From Lobosporangium transversale (taxonomy: Eukaryota > Mortierellomycota > Mortierellomycetes > Mortierellales > Mortierellaceae): DNA of 22,734 nucleotides. This document shows, piece after piece, positions 1 through 9,966 of this stretch. Location of the stretch: positions 1 to 22,734 of the forward strand of contig NW_019029092.1 in NCBI RefSeq assembly GCF_002105155.1. The letters run 5' to 3'. The translations under genes and the position numbers were made by a program. How positions within the stretch are numbered: the first letter of the stretch is position 1; the number at the start of each line of letters is the position of its first letter. Below the pieces are notes generated by a model, which saw only the letters and a list, made by a program, of their open reading frames with translations, did no database searches and was not told where the DNA came from.

Positions 1-184
1 AAAACAATACCTAGCTGCAAATCGTTGTACAATATCTGTTTGCTCGAACCTTTCAGTTCTTCAATTTCACCCACGAGTAAGATGAAAATTTGAGAGGTAG
101 GATGAAAATTTAAAAGGGTATATGAGTAATATTGTGATTTTAGGTAATTGATATGTGGTGTAAGCCTTTTATCATGGTTGTCAC

Positions 185-217
<33 letters not shown>

Positions 218-892
218 GATAATCCGATGGATGGAGAGAGACATTTAACTTCGCTCGCATACTCGTAAGAAAATAAAACTACATAGCTCACGTAACGAAT
301 AATGTATATCATGAATCCCTGCTGTACTAATGTGGTATCCAAAGAAGAAGTGGAGTCGAGTGAGGATCCATCACCGTAAACACAGGGTTGTTATTGCTAC
401 CTGCTAATAGGTAAAGGAAACCAACTCCATGGCAGGTTTCTCAACAATGTGCAACAACATATAAGATGCTTCAGGTGAGAGCAAAACAGCAACAAAGAAG
501 AAGAGAGCCAAAGCCCACCACTCCGTAGTTTGCATACTCCAATAAAGTCCATGTATTGCTTTTGCTTGCGTTGTAGCGGCGGACCAGGGATATTTATATT
601 AAGGGAAAGTACTCTTTTTATTCGCACATCTACAAGAATACAAGATGAAAATGTCGAAGGGAGAAACTTGTTTGAGTTGACACGAAAGAGCACTTCAGTG
701 ATTTGAAACTATGAGGGGAAGCAGTGCTTGCGTCCTGGCAGCCGACTGGGGTTTCGACTATATATTCTTTAAATCTGTCGCTCGTGCGTCGTTAACTCGA
801 GCGGATGGAGAGCTTGCTGCAAGGCAAACATATCCACCCCTTAAGAACACCACACGAGTGAAAGAAAAAAAAGAAAGATGATGTTCATACGA
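1..892. other. Unassigned flank downstream of the 28S fragment
   Basis: No convincing gene. The stretch holds a 30-base poly-T run at 187-216 and two small minus-strand open frames (397-693 and 758-988). The second is simply the end of the 28S sequence read through. As it lies directly 3' of the 28S end on the minus strand, it could be rDNA spacer, but nothing in the sequence proves this. Two copies of ATGAAAATTT occur near 80-115. Confidence 0.5.
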
Positions 893-1286
893 ACAAATCT
901 CTACAACAAATGGCTTAATCTCAGCGGATCGTAGCAACAAGGCTACTCTACCGCTTACAATACCATGTTGCATAAGAGTCGTCTGCAATGGATTTTATCC
1001 TTTCGATATTTGAAATTAACATGTACAAGGACACAGGCAGCCTTTCCGCTACCCATGCGATCTTGCTATATATGATTCTCGGCCCGAAGACCTATTCTTA
1101 CTCAACTAAGATCGAAAGGAGGTAATTGTCGCGTTCTAGCGCGGATTCTGACTTAGAGGCGTTCAGCCATAATCCAACGGATGATAGCTTCGGGCCATTG
1201 CCTGTTCAGGCAGGCCCAAATACCAATTATCCGAATGAACGGTTCCTCTCGTACTAAGCTCAATTACTATTGCAACAACATTTCAT

Positions 1287-1341
<55 letters not shown>

Positions 1342-1385
1342 ATTAGTGGGTGAACAATCCAACGCTTACTGAATTCTGCTTCAGT

Positions 1386-1421
<36 letters not shown>

Positions 1422-1459
1422 AACGTCGCTATGAACGCTTGGCTGCCACAAGCCAGTTA
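893..1459 (-). rRNA. 28S (large subunit) rRNA, 3'-terminal fragment
   Basis: The minus strand carries the universally conserved end of nuclear large-subunit rRNA. Visible are the sarcin-ricin loop (AGTACGAGAGGAACCG, about 1241-1256), the GATCCTTCGATGTCGGCTCT block, the TTCACCCACTAATAGGGAAC block, and the terminal GGTATTGTAAGCGGTAGAGT...GATTTGT end at 893. It aligns in order with the known yeast 25S end over about 567 nt, and the conserved stems look undamaged. The 5' side stops abruptly after TAACTGGCTTGTGGC at 1459: the expected CCACAGGGA just upstream is replaced by unrelated AT-rich DNA. The rest of 28S and the 5.8S/18S genes are absent, so this is a truncated or displaced rDNA piece, not a full unit. 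It could also be the edge of an rDNA array cut by an insertion or an assembly join. Confidence 0.93.
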
Positions 1460-1501
1460 ATATACTACTGTATGTTTTTCCTAATAACCTTAAAAATAAC
1501 C

Positions 1502-1609
1502 TTAATCTATTTGACAACCCGGGTTGTCACGCAAGAAAAAATTGAGCAAAATAAATAAAGGGGGTTGTCAAATAAGAGCGACAACCCGGGTTGTCAAATA
1601 GAGATTAAC
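1502..1609. repeat. Inverted-repeat element with duplicated 16-bp palindrome
   Basis: The ends are inverted copies: TTAATCTATTTGAC at 1502 and GTCAAATAGAGATTAA ending at 1609. Each arm contains the perfect palindrome GACAACCCGGGTTGTC (1513-1528 and 1580-1595), and a third half-copy (GGTTGTCAAATAAG) begins at 1563. The whole can fold into a hairpin of about 108 nt. It lies between the truncated 28S end and the start of repeat R copy 1. It may be a MITE-like foldback element or a cluster of dimeric protein-binding sites. No clear target-site duplication is visible beyond the arms. Confidence 0.7.
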
Positions 1610-2008
1610 TCTTGCTTTCGTTCTCTCTGATTAGATGGAATCTTTGGCAACTCGGTGCTCTATAGGCCTTTGTGAATAGTTCATTATTACTGACTTAAAA
1701 TTTTTAGGTTATCCAATTAGCGATGCTGCGTCAGGGACGCCTGCTCGTAGTGGGTGCATGGCGTAGAGGCACCATGTTGTGTGACCCCTGTCTCCTGCCA
1801 TCTGAACCAAAGGTGCTCTGATCAAAGCGAGGTTCCATTGACTAGCCGTTCGATAGACTACAGCAATGGGACTTTTGCTTGGAGAAGCGAGGCCTACAGC
1901 CCACGGAAAGAGCATCGTACCGAGGTAGAGCGGCTGGGGGAGATAGTCCCCGAGCTAATAACCAACAGCCAACAGCCAACGGTCATATATAAACCCCCAA
2001 AAAAAAAC

Positions 2009-2045
<37 letters not shown>

Positions 2046-2690
2046 CTTGAAGCTAGAGCCCAGATTCCAGGAGCCGGAAGCCAAAAGTCAGAAGCCAGAA
2101 GCCAAAAATTCAGAAGCCAGACTCCAGAAAGCAAGCAGCAGATAGCAGCCAGCCACTGCAAAAAAAAAAAAAAAAAAAAAAAAAAACCAACCAGCTCACT
2201 CCACTCAACCAAAAGAAATCTCAATGAAAGCTAGCCAAGGCCCAAAGTCGGTAGAAGGTTGGCTCAGCCATAGCAGCTAGAGACTGCTCAGCAAAATCAA
2301 AGACAGAAAACCTTAGTCAAAGAAATCGAAGACAGCCAGGCAGCCACAATCAATCAAACACAGTTTGCTGCAATCAAGGGAATCAAAGACTACCAAAGCC
2401 AAAGTCGACCAAGGGCAACCGATAAGAGTCCAGACAATCAAAAGCAGTCAACCAAGGGCAGCTAACCTAAAGCCAGGCCACTAGGGCCAGTCAACCAAGG
2501 TTAGCAAGGCCAGTTAGCCAAGGCGGCATCAAAGGATATACTAAGAAGCATCATCAAAAGAATCCAAGCCGACTAGGAAATATCTAGTCATGCACACGTA
2601 CCAAGGGCATCACCACTCCTGAGCCAGGATACAGCTTGGAAACCGCAGCATAGTAAACAATTGATAATAAATATTAAAAGACAAGATCAG
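1603..2690 (+). repeat. Dispersed repeat R, copy 1 (with poly-A signal)
   Basis: This copy aligns with copies at 11600-12560 and 20720-22330. It starts inside a shared intron end (TTCTCTCTGATTAG then ATGGAATCTTTGGCAACTCGG). It continues through a conserved core (CCAATTAGCGATGCTGCG, GTGCATGGCGTAGAGGC, CCATCTGAACCAAAGGTGCT), poly-A runs near 1989-2043 and 2160-2186, and a long tail of AGCCAA/GAAGCCAG-type degenerate repeats. It ends at CATAGTAAACAATTGATAATAAA with AATAAA at 2666-2671. Short frames in the core (for example MLRQGRLLVVGAWRRGTML) are shared with copy 2 but differ by several non-conservative replacements, so coding is doubtful. It looks like a spliced, polyadenylated transcription-unit 3' module or a non-autonomous retroelement. 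Confidence 0.75.
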
Positions 2691-3173
2691 ATACAATGAT
2701 CTTTGTCTTTTGTCTAAAAATGTGATGGGTCTGTGATTATTGTGAGTGAATGTCCTCAAATAGGAATAGGAAATTAGTAGCGACAGTCAACAGCAAAGCC
2801 AATGGACTAAACTGTGTCAGCTATTGGTAGTAAGCCGTACTTGATTTGCCGAACGAGTTCCGTAATCAATATAACTCATACTGAGTTGTTTCTTAGTCAA
2901 TGATTTCGGACTGCTGCTTTGGTTGTTACAGGCGCTTACCGTGTTACAGTGCGTTCACATTTGCATTTTCTGTGCCCTCATTGACTGCAGCAGCTTCTTT
3001 AAGCATTATGTACAAACTAGCATGAGTGCTTCCTTTGGATGCCGTGCCGCAAGAGGTTTCTGTTTATGGAATGTCAAGGCGACAAAGGACATCTTCAAGT
3101 TCATTATCTGGACTCTTCGTGCATTTTAGATGATTCACTGAGCTTCAAAGCCTGTTTTATTTTAGTTTTTTTT
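2691..3173. other. Unassigned; coding-looking stretch at 2923-3129
   Basis: No recognised gene. From about 2923 to 3129 the plus strand has two overlapping, partly open frames (one containing VPQEVSVYGMSRRQRTSSS, the other open for 68 codons), each broken or without upstream continuation. GTTACAG at about 2925-2931 could be a splice acceptor. It may be the remains of an exon; no family is recognisable. Confidence 0.3.
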
Positions 3174-3194
3174 TTTTTATTAGTAAATGTTTGC

Positions 3195-3590
3195 TATCTA
3201 GCTATCTAGCTTACCTGCCTACTATTCTAAGCTACAAGAAGCCAGACTCTTAGCCATCTTGGAAAGTGCTTTCCTTTGTCTCCATCGAAAAGACTCTCCA
3301 AGATGTTGTCCGGAGCACACCACGTGGAGGTGGTCTGGCATATCGTGCTCCGTTGGTCAGGCCCCATGGCCTTGCAAACGCCCGCACACACACACACACA
3401 CATTTATTTACCCATTCCCATTCCCATTCCCAGTCGAAGGGGCTCCGCCACCACATGGCTCATTCAAGAACCAGCGTAGGCTCATGCCCGTTCGGACCCA
3501 CCTTAGATATGCATTGATTGTTGCATCTTGGATGTGCATTGTTGCTATGTCAAAGAGTGCTTTGTGTTAGTGAGAGGTTTTTTTTTTTTT
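3195..3590. repeat. Near-identical 400-bp island (copy A)
   Basis: Matches 16742-17136 with only a handful of substitutions and one 6-bp length change in the TTCCCA array (about 3412-3430). Flanking parts of the same duplication are far more divergent. It contains (CA)n at about 3383-3401 and ends in a poly-T run from about 3579. Overlapping open frames of 67-103 codons exist on both strands, so none is privileged. On the plus strand TAGCCATCTTGG (about 3251) resembles a Pol III A box and the poly-T could terminate Pol III, but the best B-box-like site (CGTTCGGACCC, about 3489) is too far away to be convincing. Confidence 0.8.
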
Positions 3591-3640
3591 TTCTTCTAGT
3601 TTGAGATTTTTTTTTATTATCTTTTTCTGGTTTATGTTTT

Positions 3641-3679
<39 letters not shown>

Positions 3680-3955
3680 GCTGTTTGTTGGCTTTTCTTT
3701 TCTTGACTTTTTATTATTCTTTGTTTTTTTTTTGTATATTTATTTTCGAAATTTTTTTGGTGGATTTTTTTTTTGTTAGATGCTTTTCTTTGTGGATTTT
3801 TTTTTTTTTTTTTTTTTTTTGGATATTTTCTTTGTTCTTTTCTTTTTGTTCTTTTTTTTTTGTTTTGTTCTTTTTTTTTCTTGTTACTTTAGTTTCCTTT
3901 TTTTCATATTCTTTTGTATCTTTTTTTTTTAATTCTTTGTGATTTTTTTTTTCCA
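3579..3955. repeat. T-rich low-complexity tract (block A)
   Basis: About 375 bp of almost pure T on the plus strand, broken by single G, C or A residues, with the longest T run at about 3642-3678. The apparent Phe-rich or Lys-rich open frames here are artefacts of composition. The counterpart in block B is at 17133-17720. Confidence 0.85.
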
Positions 3956-4328
3956 AGGCATTTGTTTTTGGCTTCTTTGGTTTAGTTCCTTAGCTGGCTA
4001 TCCCCAGATTTCAGTACTAGCGCCTTTTAGAGCATGCCGCGGGGAATGGTCTGACTGTTATGGCCGGCGTTGCTCGAGAAGCCTTTGTTATTTAGCCATC
4101 ATGCCTAGGAGGCGGGCTGGCTGTTTGACCACTGAAGAGAGCTGGCTGCTCGAATGTGGTAGTCGGACCATTTGTGCGGGGTCGATTGAGCACGGCTGTT
4201 TAGATACGGCAGCTTGTTCAAGTGCGGCTGTTTGGGCACAGCGGCTCTTTGTTTAAGTGCGACTGCGGCAGCTTCATTGCGAGCTATCGAGGCTCAGCTG
4301 GTTTAAATGGATTCATGTCGCTTACAGT

Positions 4329-4530
4329 CTAGTCATGGAATGAAAAGAAAGAGATAGACAGGAAAAGAAACATCAGAACAAGAACAGTGGAGCACCGAGC
4401 GATAGTGTTTAGAACTTCAGTAGGGGTGAATGTTTGGAGAGCGTTGCTTACCTTTTGTCTTGACTGAGAAGGCCTATGGTCGACGTGACCGAAGAGAAAG
4501 AGAGAAAAAAAGAAGAGGGTCAAAACTGAT
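4329..4530 (-). other. Leader, short exon and 123-nt intron of a minus-strand unit (block A)
   Basis: On the minus strand a pyrimidine-rich leader (about 4530-4490) precedes AGACAAAAG and a splice donor GTAAGCAAC at 4451. The intron runs to TGACTAG at 4329, giving 123 nt. It aligns through the intron with the minus-strand unit at 18140-18310 and with the first intron of the plus-strand gene at 19930-20051, including CATTCACCCCTACTGAAGT and TCTTGTTCTGATG. The start codon used at 19923 (ATGAAAG) is ACAAAAG here, so this copy cannot start translation at the same place. It is likely an untranslated or decayed relative. Confidence 0.6.
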
Positions 4531-6806
4531 TCTTTTTATATTTGTTTTCTTATTTTTTCTCATGTCCGCAAAAGAAGAGGAGAAGGAACGAGTGGTGAAA
4601 GGATTTCAAAAGCGTGATGTATTAAGTACCTTGCTTGCTGTACGCTCAAGAGCGACCAATCAAAGATAAGCAATAAAATAAAAGATAGAATAAAAAAATA
4701 AAAGATAAAATAAAAAAAGTATACGTGCCTTTGATGTCATCTCTCATCTCTCATATGGCAATGAAGAGACCCTCACGATTAGAGATAGGGAAAGCACTCT
4801 GTCTTCAAGACTCGTAATAAAAATCTGCCTGTAACCAACCAGAGCATGAGCTGCATTGCCCTCGAGCTATTTACTCTTGTTGGTAAAGGAGACCATCTTC
4901 TTTATCCTCTTCTTCTATTCTCTTTCTTCGGTCCTAACAAGAGACTTCGGCAGATTGCCGTTTTTCCAGAGTGTGATAGAAAATGACACATGACAACTTT
5001 CAAGATACCTCTGCGCCCATTTTAATTTTAATTTCTTTATTTTCAATCAAGAGAATATGGAATATATAAAGATTAGTGATTAGCATTTATAGCTTCTTTG
5101 AAGGTGAATAAAGTATCAACGTTTATGTATCGACCAATAAAAGGCATCCAACCGTATCGAGGGAATGACGTATTGTATTTCCTTGGCGTTCTGAAAATGA
5201 AAAAAAGGAAAAGTCTGTTCGAGCAAGAACTGCCAAAGCACAGTTCCCACGACAATGCATCCTACTCCTTGTTAGGGATGAAGAAAGAGAAGAGAAGAAG
5301 AAAGTCAAGTAGCAAGTTTGACTGGTACTCTCTGATGGCCCATTGCTAAGCAAAAAAAAAGGCACTCGGGCTCAATGCTGGTTGAGAATGGGAGCATGTG
5401 AGTGTTGATAAGCTATTGTGGTCTGAATCTCGTCCTTTTACTTTAGTCGCATCACACTGCTCACTGTCATTCTTTCTCTCATGCAAAGAGAGCGATGTGG
5501 CTCGTGCTCTTTTCGGTGGACAAAGTCGTTGTTGTATGGTCTTGCAGGTCTTTGAGGATGGAATACTATTAATGCTCTTCCCATCCCACCTCCACCCGTG
5601 AGAGTTTTCTCTTTCTCCACCTTGCAAACATATGAAAATTGACGGATGAGTTCATTGGTGCGTTGGTTATCCATTTTCAACATCCGCTATGCCGCTTTTT
5701 TATTTTATTTTATTTTATTTTTTTTGCACACACAAAAAAGCCAAAAAAGCATATTCATTACTCAGTCAATACTTTGAAATCGCAAATTGGTTTCACTTAC
5801 TATTTTCCTTGAGCGATTTCAAAAACCACTCATTATTCATCCTCTCTCCCTTTCTTCAAGTACGATCCACCAAAGAGCCCTCGTCGGCGGCTACAAGATA
5901 TATCCATATAATACATTGTTTTATATCATTCATTATACTCGACTCAATGGTTCTTTTCATACTCAGTCCTCTGAGATATTTGTACACTCGTATCTGAAGT
6001 AAACAGATTTGCTTTCCAGCACATTATACATCAAGATTGCTACGTCGGAAGACATATACACAAGTGACATGGTATACACATGAGTATCAAGAGTATCAAC
6101 ATCTCCATGAGCAACGCTGCTCTATGAGCCCTCTTTAGTGCTATACCATGCCGCCTTGACCATCTTTCGTCCACCTGATATTTCTCCACATTATTGTTGC
6201 ACTGTCATCAAAGAGAATGATATATAAAAGAAAGGACAAAATTAGGGATAAATAATAAAAATATACATGAAGGATAACAGCGCCGCCTCGCGCCATGACT
6301 GTATGGACATGGCTAATATTGATGTGTAGCTGTTTACTCTCAGAGACAGGCTGCCATCATTCATGTGGCATTTGGAGGTAAGAAAGGTCAATTTTACCGA
6401 GATGGACAATGTCTGTGTCCCTTGTCTGCCGTTTGAACGTTCAGATTCAAAATGGGCTCCGACCAACCAGAAAATAGAGACCAAAGGTGTCATGGCGGAA
6501 AAATTAATAACTTTGGGGCAATACCTTCTGAACGCGTTATCCCTTTAAATTTTCATTCGCTTGCTACTGTAGTCCACAACTTTCTTTGTTGCTGACATAT
6601 AGTAACTATTAGTACTATTATTTATTCCTTTAGCAGCAGGATACCCGATCTCCTTTACATCGCTGTAAAACATCGTATCGATAACACAAAAAGAATGACA
6701 AAAGTATATTCCTTCTTTCTCCCTTCAAAAATGGAAAAATCGATAGCTATAAAGGAAATATAAGTATGCTATACCATTCTACCAACTGAACTATTCTCAA
6801 AAAAGA

Positions 6807-6869
6807 TTAACGGCCGCGTTGTTTGCCGAGATCTAGGCAGCAGGTCACACAGTCTGTCCAATCCTGATC
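6807..6869 (-). CDS. Candidate orphan terminal exon, 20 codons plus stop
   Basis: On the minus strand a strong acceptor (CATTTGTTTTTTAG) is followed by 63 nt that read as 20 codons and TAA in phase 0: Asp-Gln-Asp-Trp-Thr-Asp-Cys-Val-Thr-Cys-Cys-Leu-Asp, then a basic Gly-Lys-Gln-Arg-Gly-Arg end. Base composition is clearly more GC-rich than the surrounding DNA, as expected for an exon. No good donor or upstream coding exon was found in the next few hundred bases, so the gene may be longer than seen, broken, or not real. The family is not recognised; the Cys/Trp spacing invites comparison with small cysteine-rich proteins but proves nothing. Confidence 0.3.
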   Translation of the reverse strand, partial: DQDWTDCVTCCLDLGKQRGR

Positions 6870-7308
6870 CTAAAAAACAAATGGAAATAGACCTTACTTT
6901 ACCCCTTTCACTCCAATCATGACTTTCAAAAGTTGTTTTCATGCATCAATATAAGCCGCAGCAGAGAACTCTTTAATCTTATTAGTTGAGGGCAATAAAA
7001 TGAAAGCTTTTATTTTTTTGATGACAGAATGAAAGCCTTGGTTGGTTCTTGTCAGGCAGAACTTTGCTCACATGAGCACTCGCACAGTATCTACTCAATA
7101 GAGCGGCGTGAATTTGTGATAAATGATGACATCAAAGGTGGCGACGGGTCAAGTCAGTTCACTCGTGTTCAGCTTGCAGTCGTCCGCTGAAAACAACTGT
7201 GTCATCAAAGCAGAAAGAATGAACGTTGATAGTCTGGTTGTAACTAAAAGTGTATGTGTGTATGCTGTGAGTGAGGGGCAACAAGCCAGTCATACATCTT
7301 TTTTTTTG

Positions 7309-7440
7309 TATAAATACCTCTCTTTTTCACACACACACTCAACTCTCTTTTCTTTTAACATTTCATTTACGAAAAAGCATCTTCACATAAACACACTCTA
7401 TTCATATCTCATATCTCTTTTCTCCCATTGAATAAATACC
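7309..7440 (+). promoter_or_regulatory. TATA box with pyrimidine-rich start region, no clear gene downstream
   Basis: TATAAATA at 7309-7316 is followed by CT-rich sequence (CTCTCTTTTTCACACACACAC, TCTCTTTTCTTTT) typical of fungal core promoters. The first ATG downstream (7505) opens a frame of only five codons. It may drive a noncoding RNA, a long 5' leader of the acetyltransferase gene 500 bp further on, or a lost gene. Confidence 0.35.
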
Positions 7441-7948
7441 AACCTGTGTTCTGCACCATTCGTTACCTGTAGTCATTCTCTTTTATCTTTTTTTTTTAAA
7501 AAAAATGCCCTTGTCACCATAATCAGTTCATCCTTTAACAGCACCTACTTATCAGCACGACTCAGCGGCGAGTCAAGTATCGATCCACAAATATAAGGTA
7601 CGACTACATGTAATAAGCATAACAACACCGTGTCCGAGATGTGATGTTACCAACTTTGCCACCACTTTACATCATTTTGTAATTTTTTATTTTTTTTCTT
7701 ATGTAACTGAGAAGAAAAGTACGAGGTGTTGAAGTTATAATATTGAAATCTAAAGGCTAAAGGCTTTGGAAGCATCAAGACACGTGTCATTGAAAACAAA
7801 ATAAAAATATCTAACTTTTGTCTAATTCTATTGGCATTTCTATAGCATATGTTGCCTCTATCAAAAGGGTTATTGACCCATTGTTTAGATTTATATTTTA
7901 TTATAAGGCCCATACGCCTGCAACACACTCATCAGGACAACTGCAGCA

Positions 7949-9966
7949 ATGAGTGACGCGGGCCTTATTCCGGCGGAGGGAGCCAAGACTCCATCACGTA
8001 GAACTAAGACCAAATCACACAGTAAGTTCATTTACATCTTTTTATTTCCTTTTATGATGTCTATAGTAGGAAATGTATCGTTCGATACCATTTAGTTATC
8101 CAGTATTCCAATGCTCATCCATAGAGTGCTCATTCTTTTTATTTATTATTTCTCTTTCGGTGATTATTAAAATGGTTTGTGGCATAGATACACCCGATTC
8201 TGCTGGCACCCCAGTCCAACAGCGTCGCAGCGATAGGATTCGCAAAAAAATGGCTGGAATTGTTAAAGATGGTAAGTATTTGATTTATATATACGTATAT
8301 CTATATATATACACACTGAAAGAAATTCACAATAAATAGTAAACTGACGTTGATGTTTTTCTTTTCTTTTCTTTTCTTTTTCTCTTTGGTATAGTGGGGG
8401 AGGTAATCACAACCCCACACAGGTCTCACATTCACTCCAAGTTCCCATCAAATATGGAACTTCTCGGTACCTCTACATCTCCGAGAGGAGTTGAACTAGA
8501 CCAATACAAAAGACGACTTCAATATAAGAGCGGTACGCGGTGCAACCTGGCGCTGACAGACGCATATAGGAACTTTGAAAGGAATATCAAAGTCCAAGAG
8601 TTCCATGCGGATCAGCGGGGCAAACGCACCAATGCCCATTTGAAAAGCCGTGGTTGTAAGTCACTTATTTTATTTTAATTTGTTTTATTTTATATTTTGT
8701 GGTGAGTGGAGGAATAATGGGCATTAACTGTATATCTAATCTCATTCTGTTAACGATAATAATATTATCTCAAAAGTGATCGTGGCTGCTGGCTTCAAAG
8801 CCCGTCAAACCAGCGTAGCCGCAACAAAGAAAGAAGTCGAGCCAGCCAAAGTACAGGCTGTTCCACACCATAGTTTGCGACCAGGTGTGGAGCAGGGCTC
8901 TGTACTAGAGTCGAACCCAGAGGATGGTTTCCATGACGGTTCCCTACCTGAAACCACCCTGGAGAGACGCAGGAGGCAATATAAACCAACCGGGTCCCGC
9001 CATATTGCCTCCATTAATACCAGTTGGGAAGAGCGGGACCAACAATGGCGAGCCAAAAGACTAGAAAGCTACAAAGCTTCATCTAAGGCCGCCAGAGAGA
9101 CCGCAGTGTTCAAGAAACGCAACTGTAAGTAGCTTTAAGAGACGCAAATAACATAAGGAGTTGAATAATATCAAAATGTAACATTGATTATTCTAACCAT
9201 CTGTTTTAAATTTACAATAGTGAACATTTGCGGATGGGGGAACTCACGGAAGAATCTCGGCAACTACCTTAGTATTTGCTGGGATTACAACTCAGACCTG
9301 GATGAAGACAATGATCAGACACTCCCAGAGCGTGCTGCATTCCCTCTTCAATATAGCAACGCTGCCGGAACAGTGGTTGAGTCCGGCGTGATCTATCATC
9401 CGCAGACAATTGTCGACGGTGGTAAGGATCACCTGAATGGATACTGTTTCACAGTCCAGTCAGAGCTTGCCTTGAAGTTTGAAGCAGCACAGCGGGTGTT
9501 GTTTCAACAGGCGAGTGACCTCATCCAAGGCTCCTTCTATCAATACAATATGGACCTGTCTTTGGATTCCAGTCTTGATGACGGATTCACCATTGATATT
9601 TTTGTGTCGTCGGCCCCTTCAAAGGATTTGGCCGACATCACAGTCCGAGGGGTGACGCAGTTCATCTTTATGAAGTCGTACATTTATGTCGACAAGATCT
9701 GCGTCGCACAAAAATATCAAAAAATGGGAATCGGGGCTTTTTTGATGGATAGGATCCTCAAAATCGCCCAAAGGCGAAACAAAGACATTCTCCTGTACGC
9801 ACTTGGCCCTGTTATAGGTGCGTACAAGAGATGGGGTTTCCAATATTGTAAAGAGTGGCCGCTAATTCCCAAGGACGTTGGCGCGGTCATGCGGAAGCGT
9901 ATCCGCACAGAAGGAGTCAAAGACGAATATGTTGGCCTGGAGTGGGATGGTACAGGCTTCTCTTAG
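7949..9966 (+). CDS. GNAT-family N-acetyltransferase, five exons, 503 residues
   Basis: Exons are 7949-8021, 8188-8271, 8395-8655, 8777-9124 and 9221-9966. Splicing gives 1512 nt with no internal stop. All four introns start GTAAGT or GTAAG and end AG, with CTGAC, CTAAT or CTAAC branch-like sites in introns 2-4. The C-terminal part (about 257-503) carries the acetyl-CoA fold signature: VAQKYQKMGIGAFLMDRI, with the Q/R-x-x-G-x-G loop at Q422-G425-G427, and a motif-B-like Y457-K-R-W-G461-F462. The family transfers acetyl from acetyl-CoA to an amine; the substrate here is unknown. Residues 1-255 are basic and low in hydrophobics (RRTKTKS, RRSDRIRKK, RRRRQYK), suggesting a nucleic-acid- or chromatin-binding or disordered region. 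No signal peptide or membrane segment is seen. All introns are phase 1. ATG 7949 is preceded by TATAA at 7902; AATAAA at 10222 may end the transcript. The gene is intact amid repeats. Confidence 0.85.

Larger units (their letters stand above)
3174..5860. repeat. Long direct duplication, block A
   Basis: Collinear with block B at 16723-19815 in the same orientation. Shared landmarks in order: GCTATCTAGCTATCTAGCTT; a nearly identical 400-bp segment; a T-rich tract; a GC-richer segment with CGGCTGTTTG-type motifs; the intron-bearing minus-strand leader; GCTTGCTGTACGCTCAAGAG; CTTTGATGTCATCT; AGAGCATGA..TGCATTGC; TATCAACGTTT; ACAGTTCCCACGACAATGCA; ATGAAAATTGACGGATGA; and TTTCAAAAAC..TCAT.ATTCATCC. 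Outside the 400-bp segment divergence is large with many indels. Neither copy has a long conserved open frame on either strand. The minus strand appears to carry a transcription unit running from about 4530 toward 3190. Confidence 0.85.
5861..7948. other. Unassigned intergenic region upstream of the acetyltransferase gene
   Basis: No full gene recognised in about 2.1 kb. It holds a candidate orphan last exon on the minus strand (6807-6869) and a TATA promoter candidate (7309). Overlapping short frames on both strands at 6242-6548 (83 and 61 codons) have no family I recognise. AT-rich filler makes up the rest. A tRNA D-arm-like string sits near 6768-6797 on the minus strand without the other arms. 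Confidence 0.5.

Noticed and set aside
1754-2050. 98-codon frame in repeat R copy 1, with a relative in copy 2
   Set aside because: It starts with GTG, is broken in copy 3, runs into poly-Lys from poly-A, and the differences between copies are not synonymous-biased.
3259-3570. 103-codon plus-strand frame conserved in both 400-bp islands
   Set aside because: The islands are nearly identical in DNA, so all frames on both strands are conserved; the frame crosses CA and TTCCCA microsatellites and has no coding signature.
6755-6800. tRNA-like D-arm on the minus strand (TAGTTCAGTTGGTAGAATGG) with a possible anticodon stem
   Set aside because: Position 33 would be C, no T-arm or matching acceptor stem follows, and no intron model repairs it. 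At best a tRNA fragment.
7123-7431. 102-codon plus-strand frame
   Set aside because: It spans the TATA box and CT-rich promoter region and has no splice context or recognisable composition.
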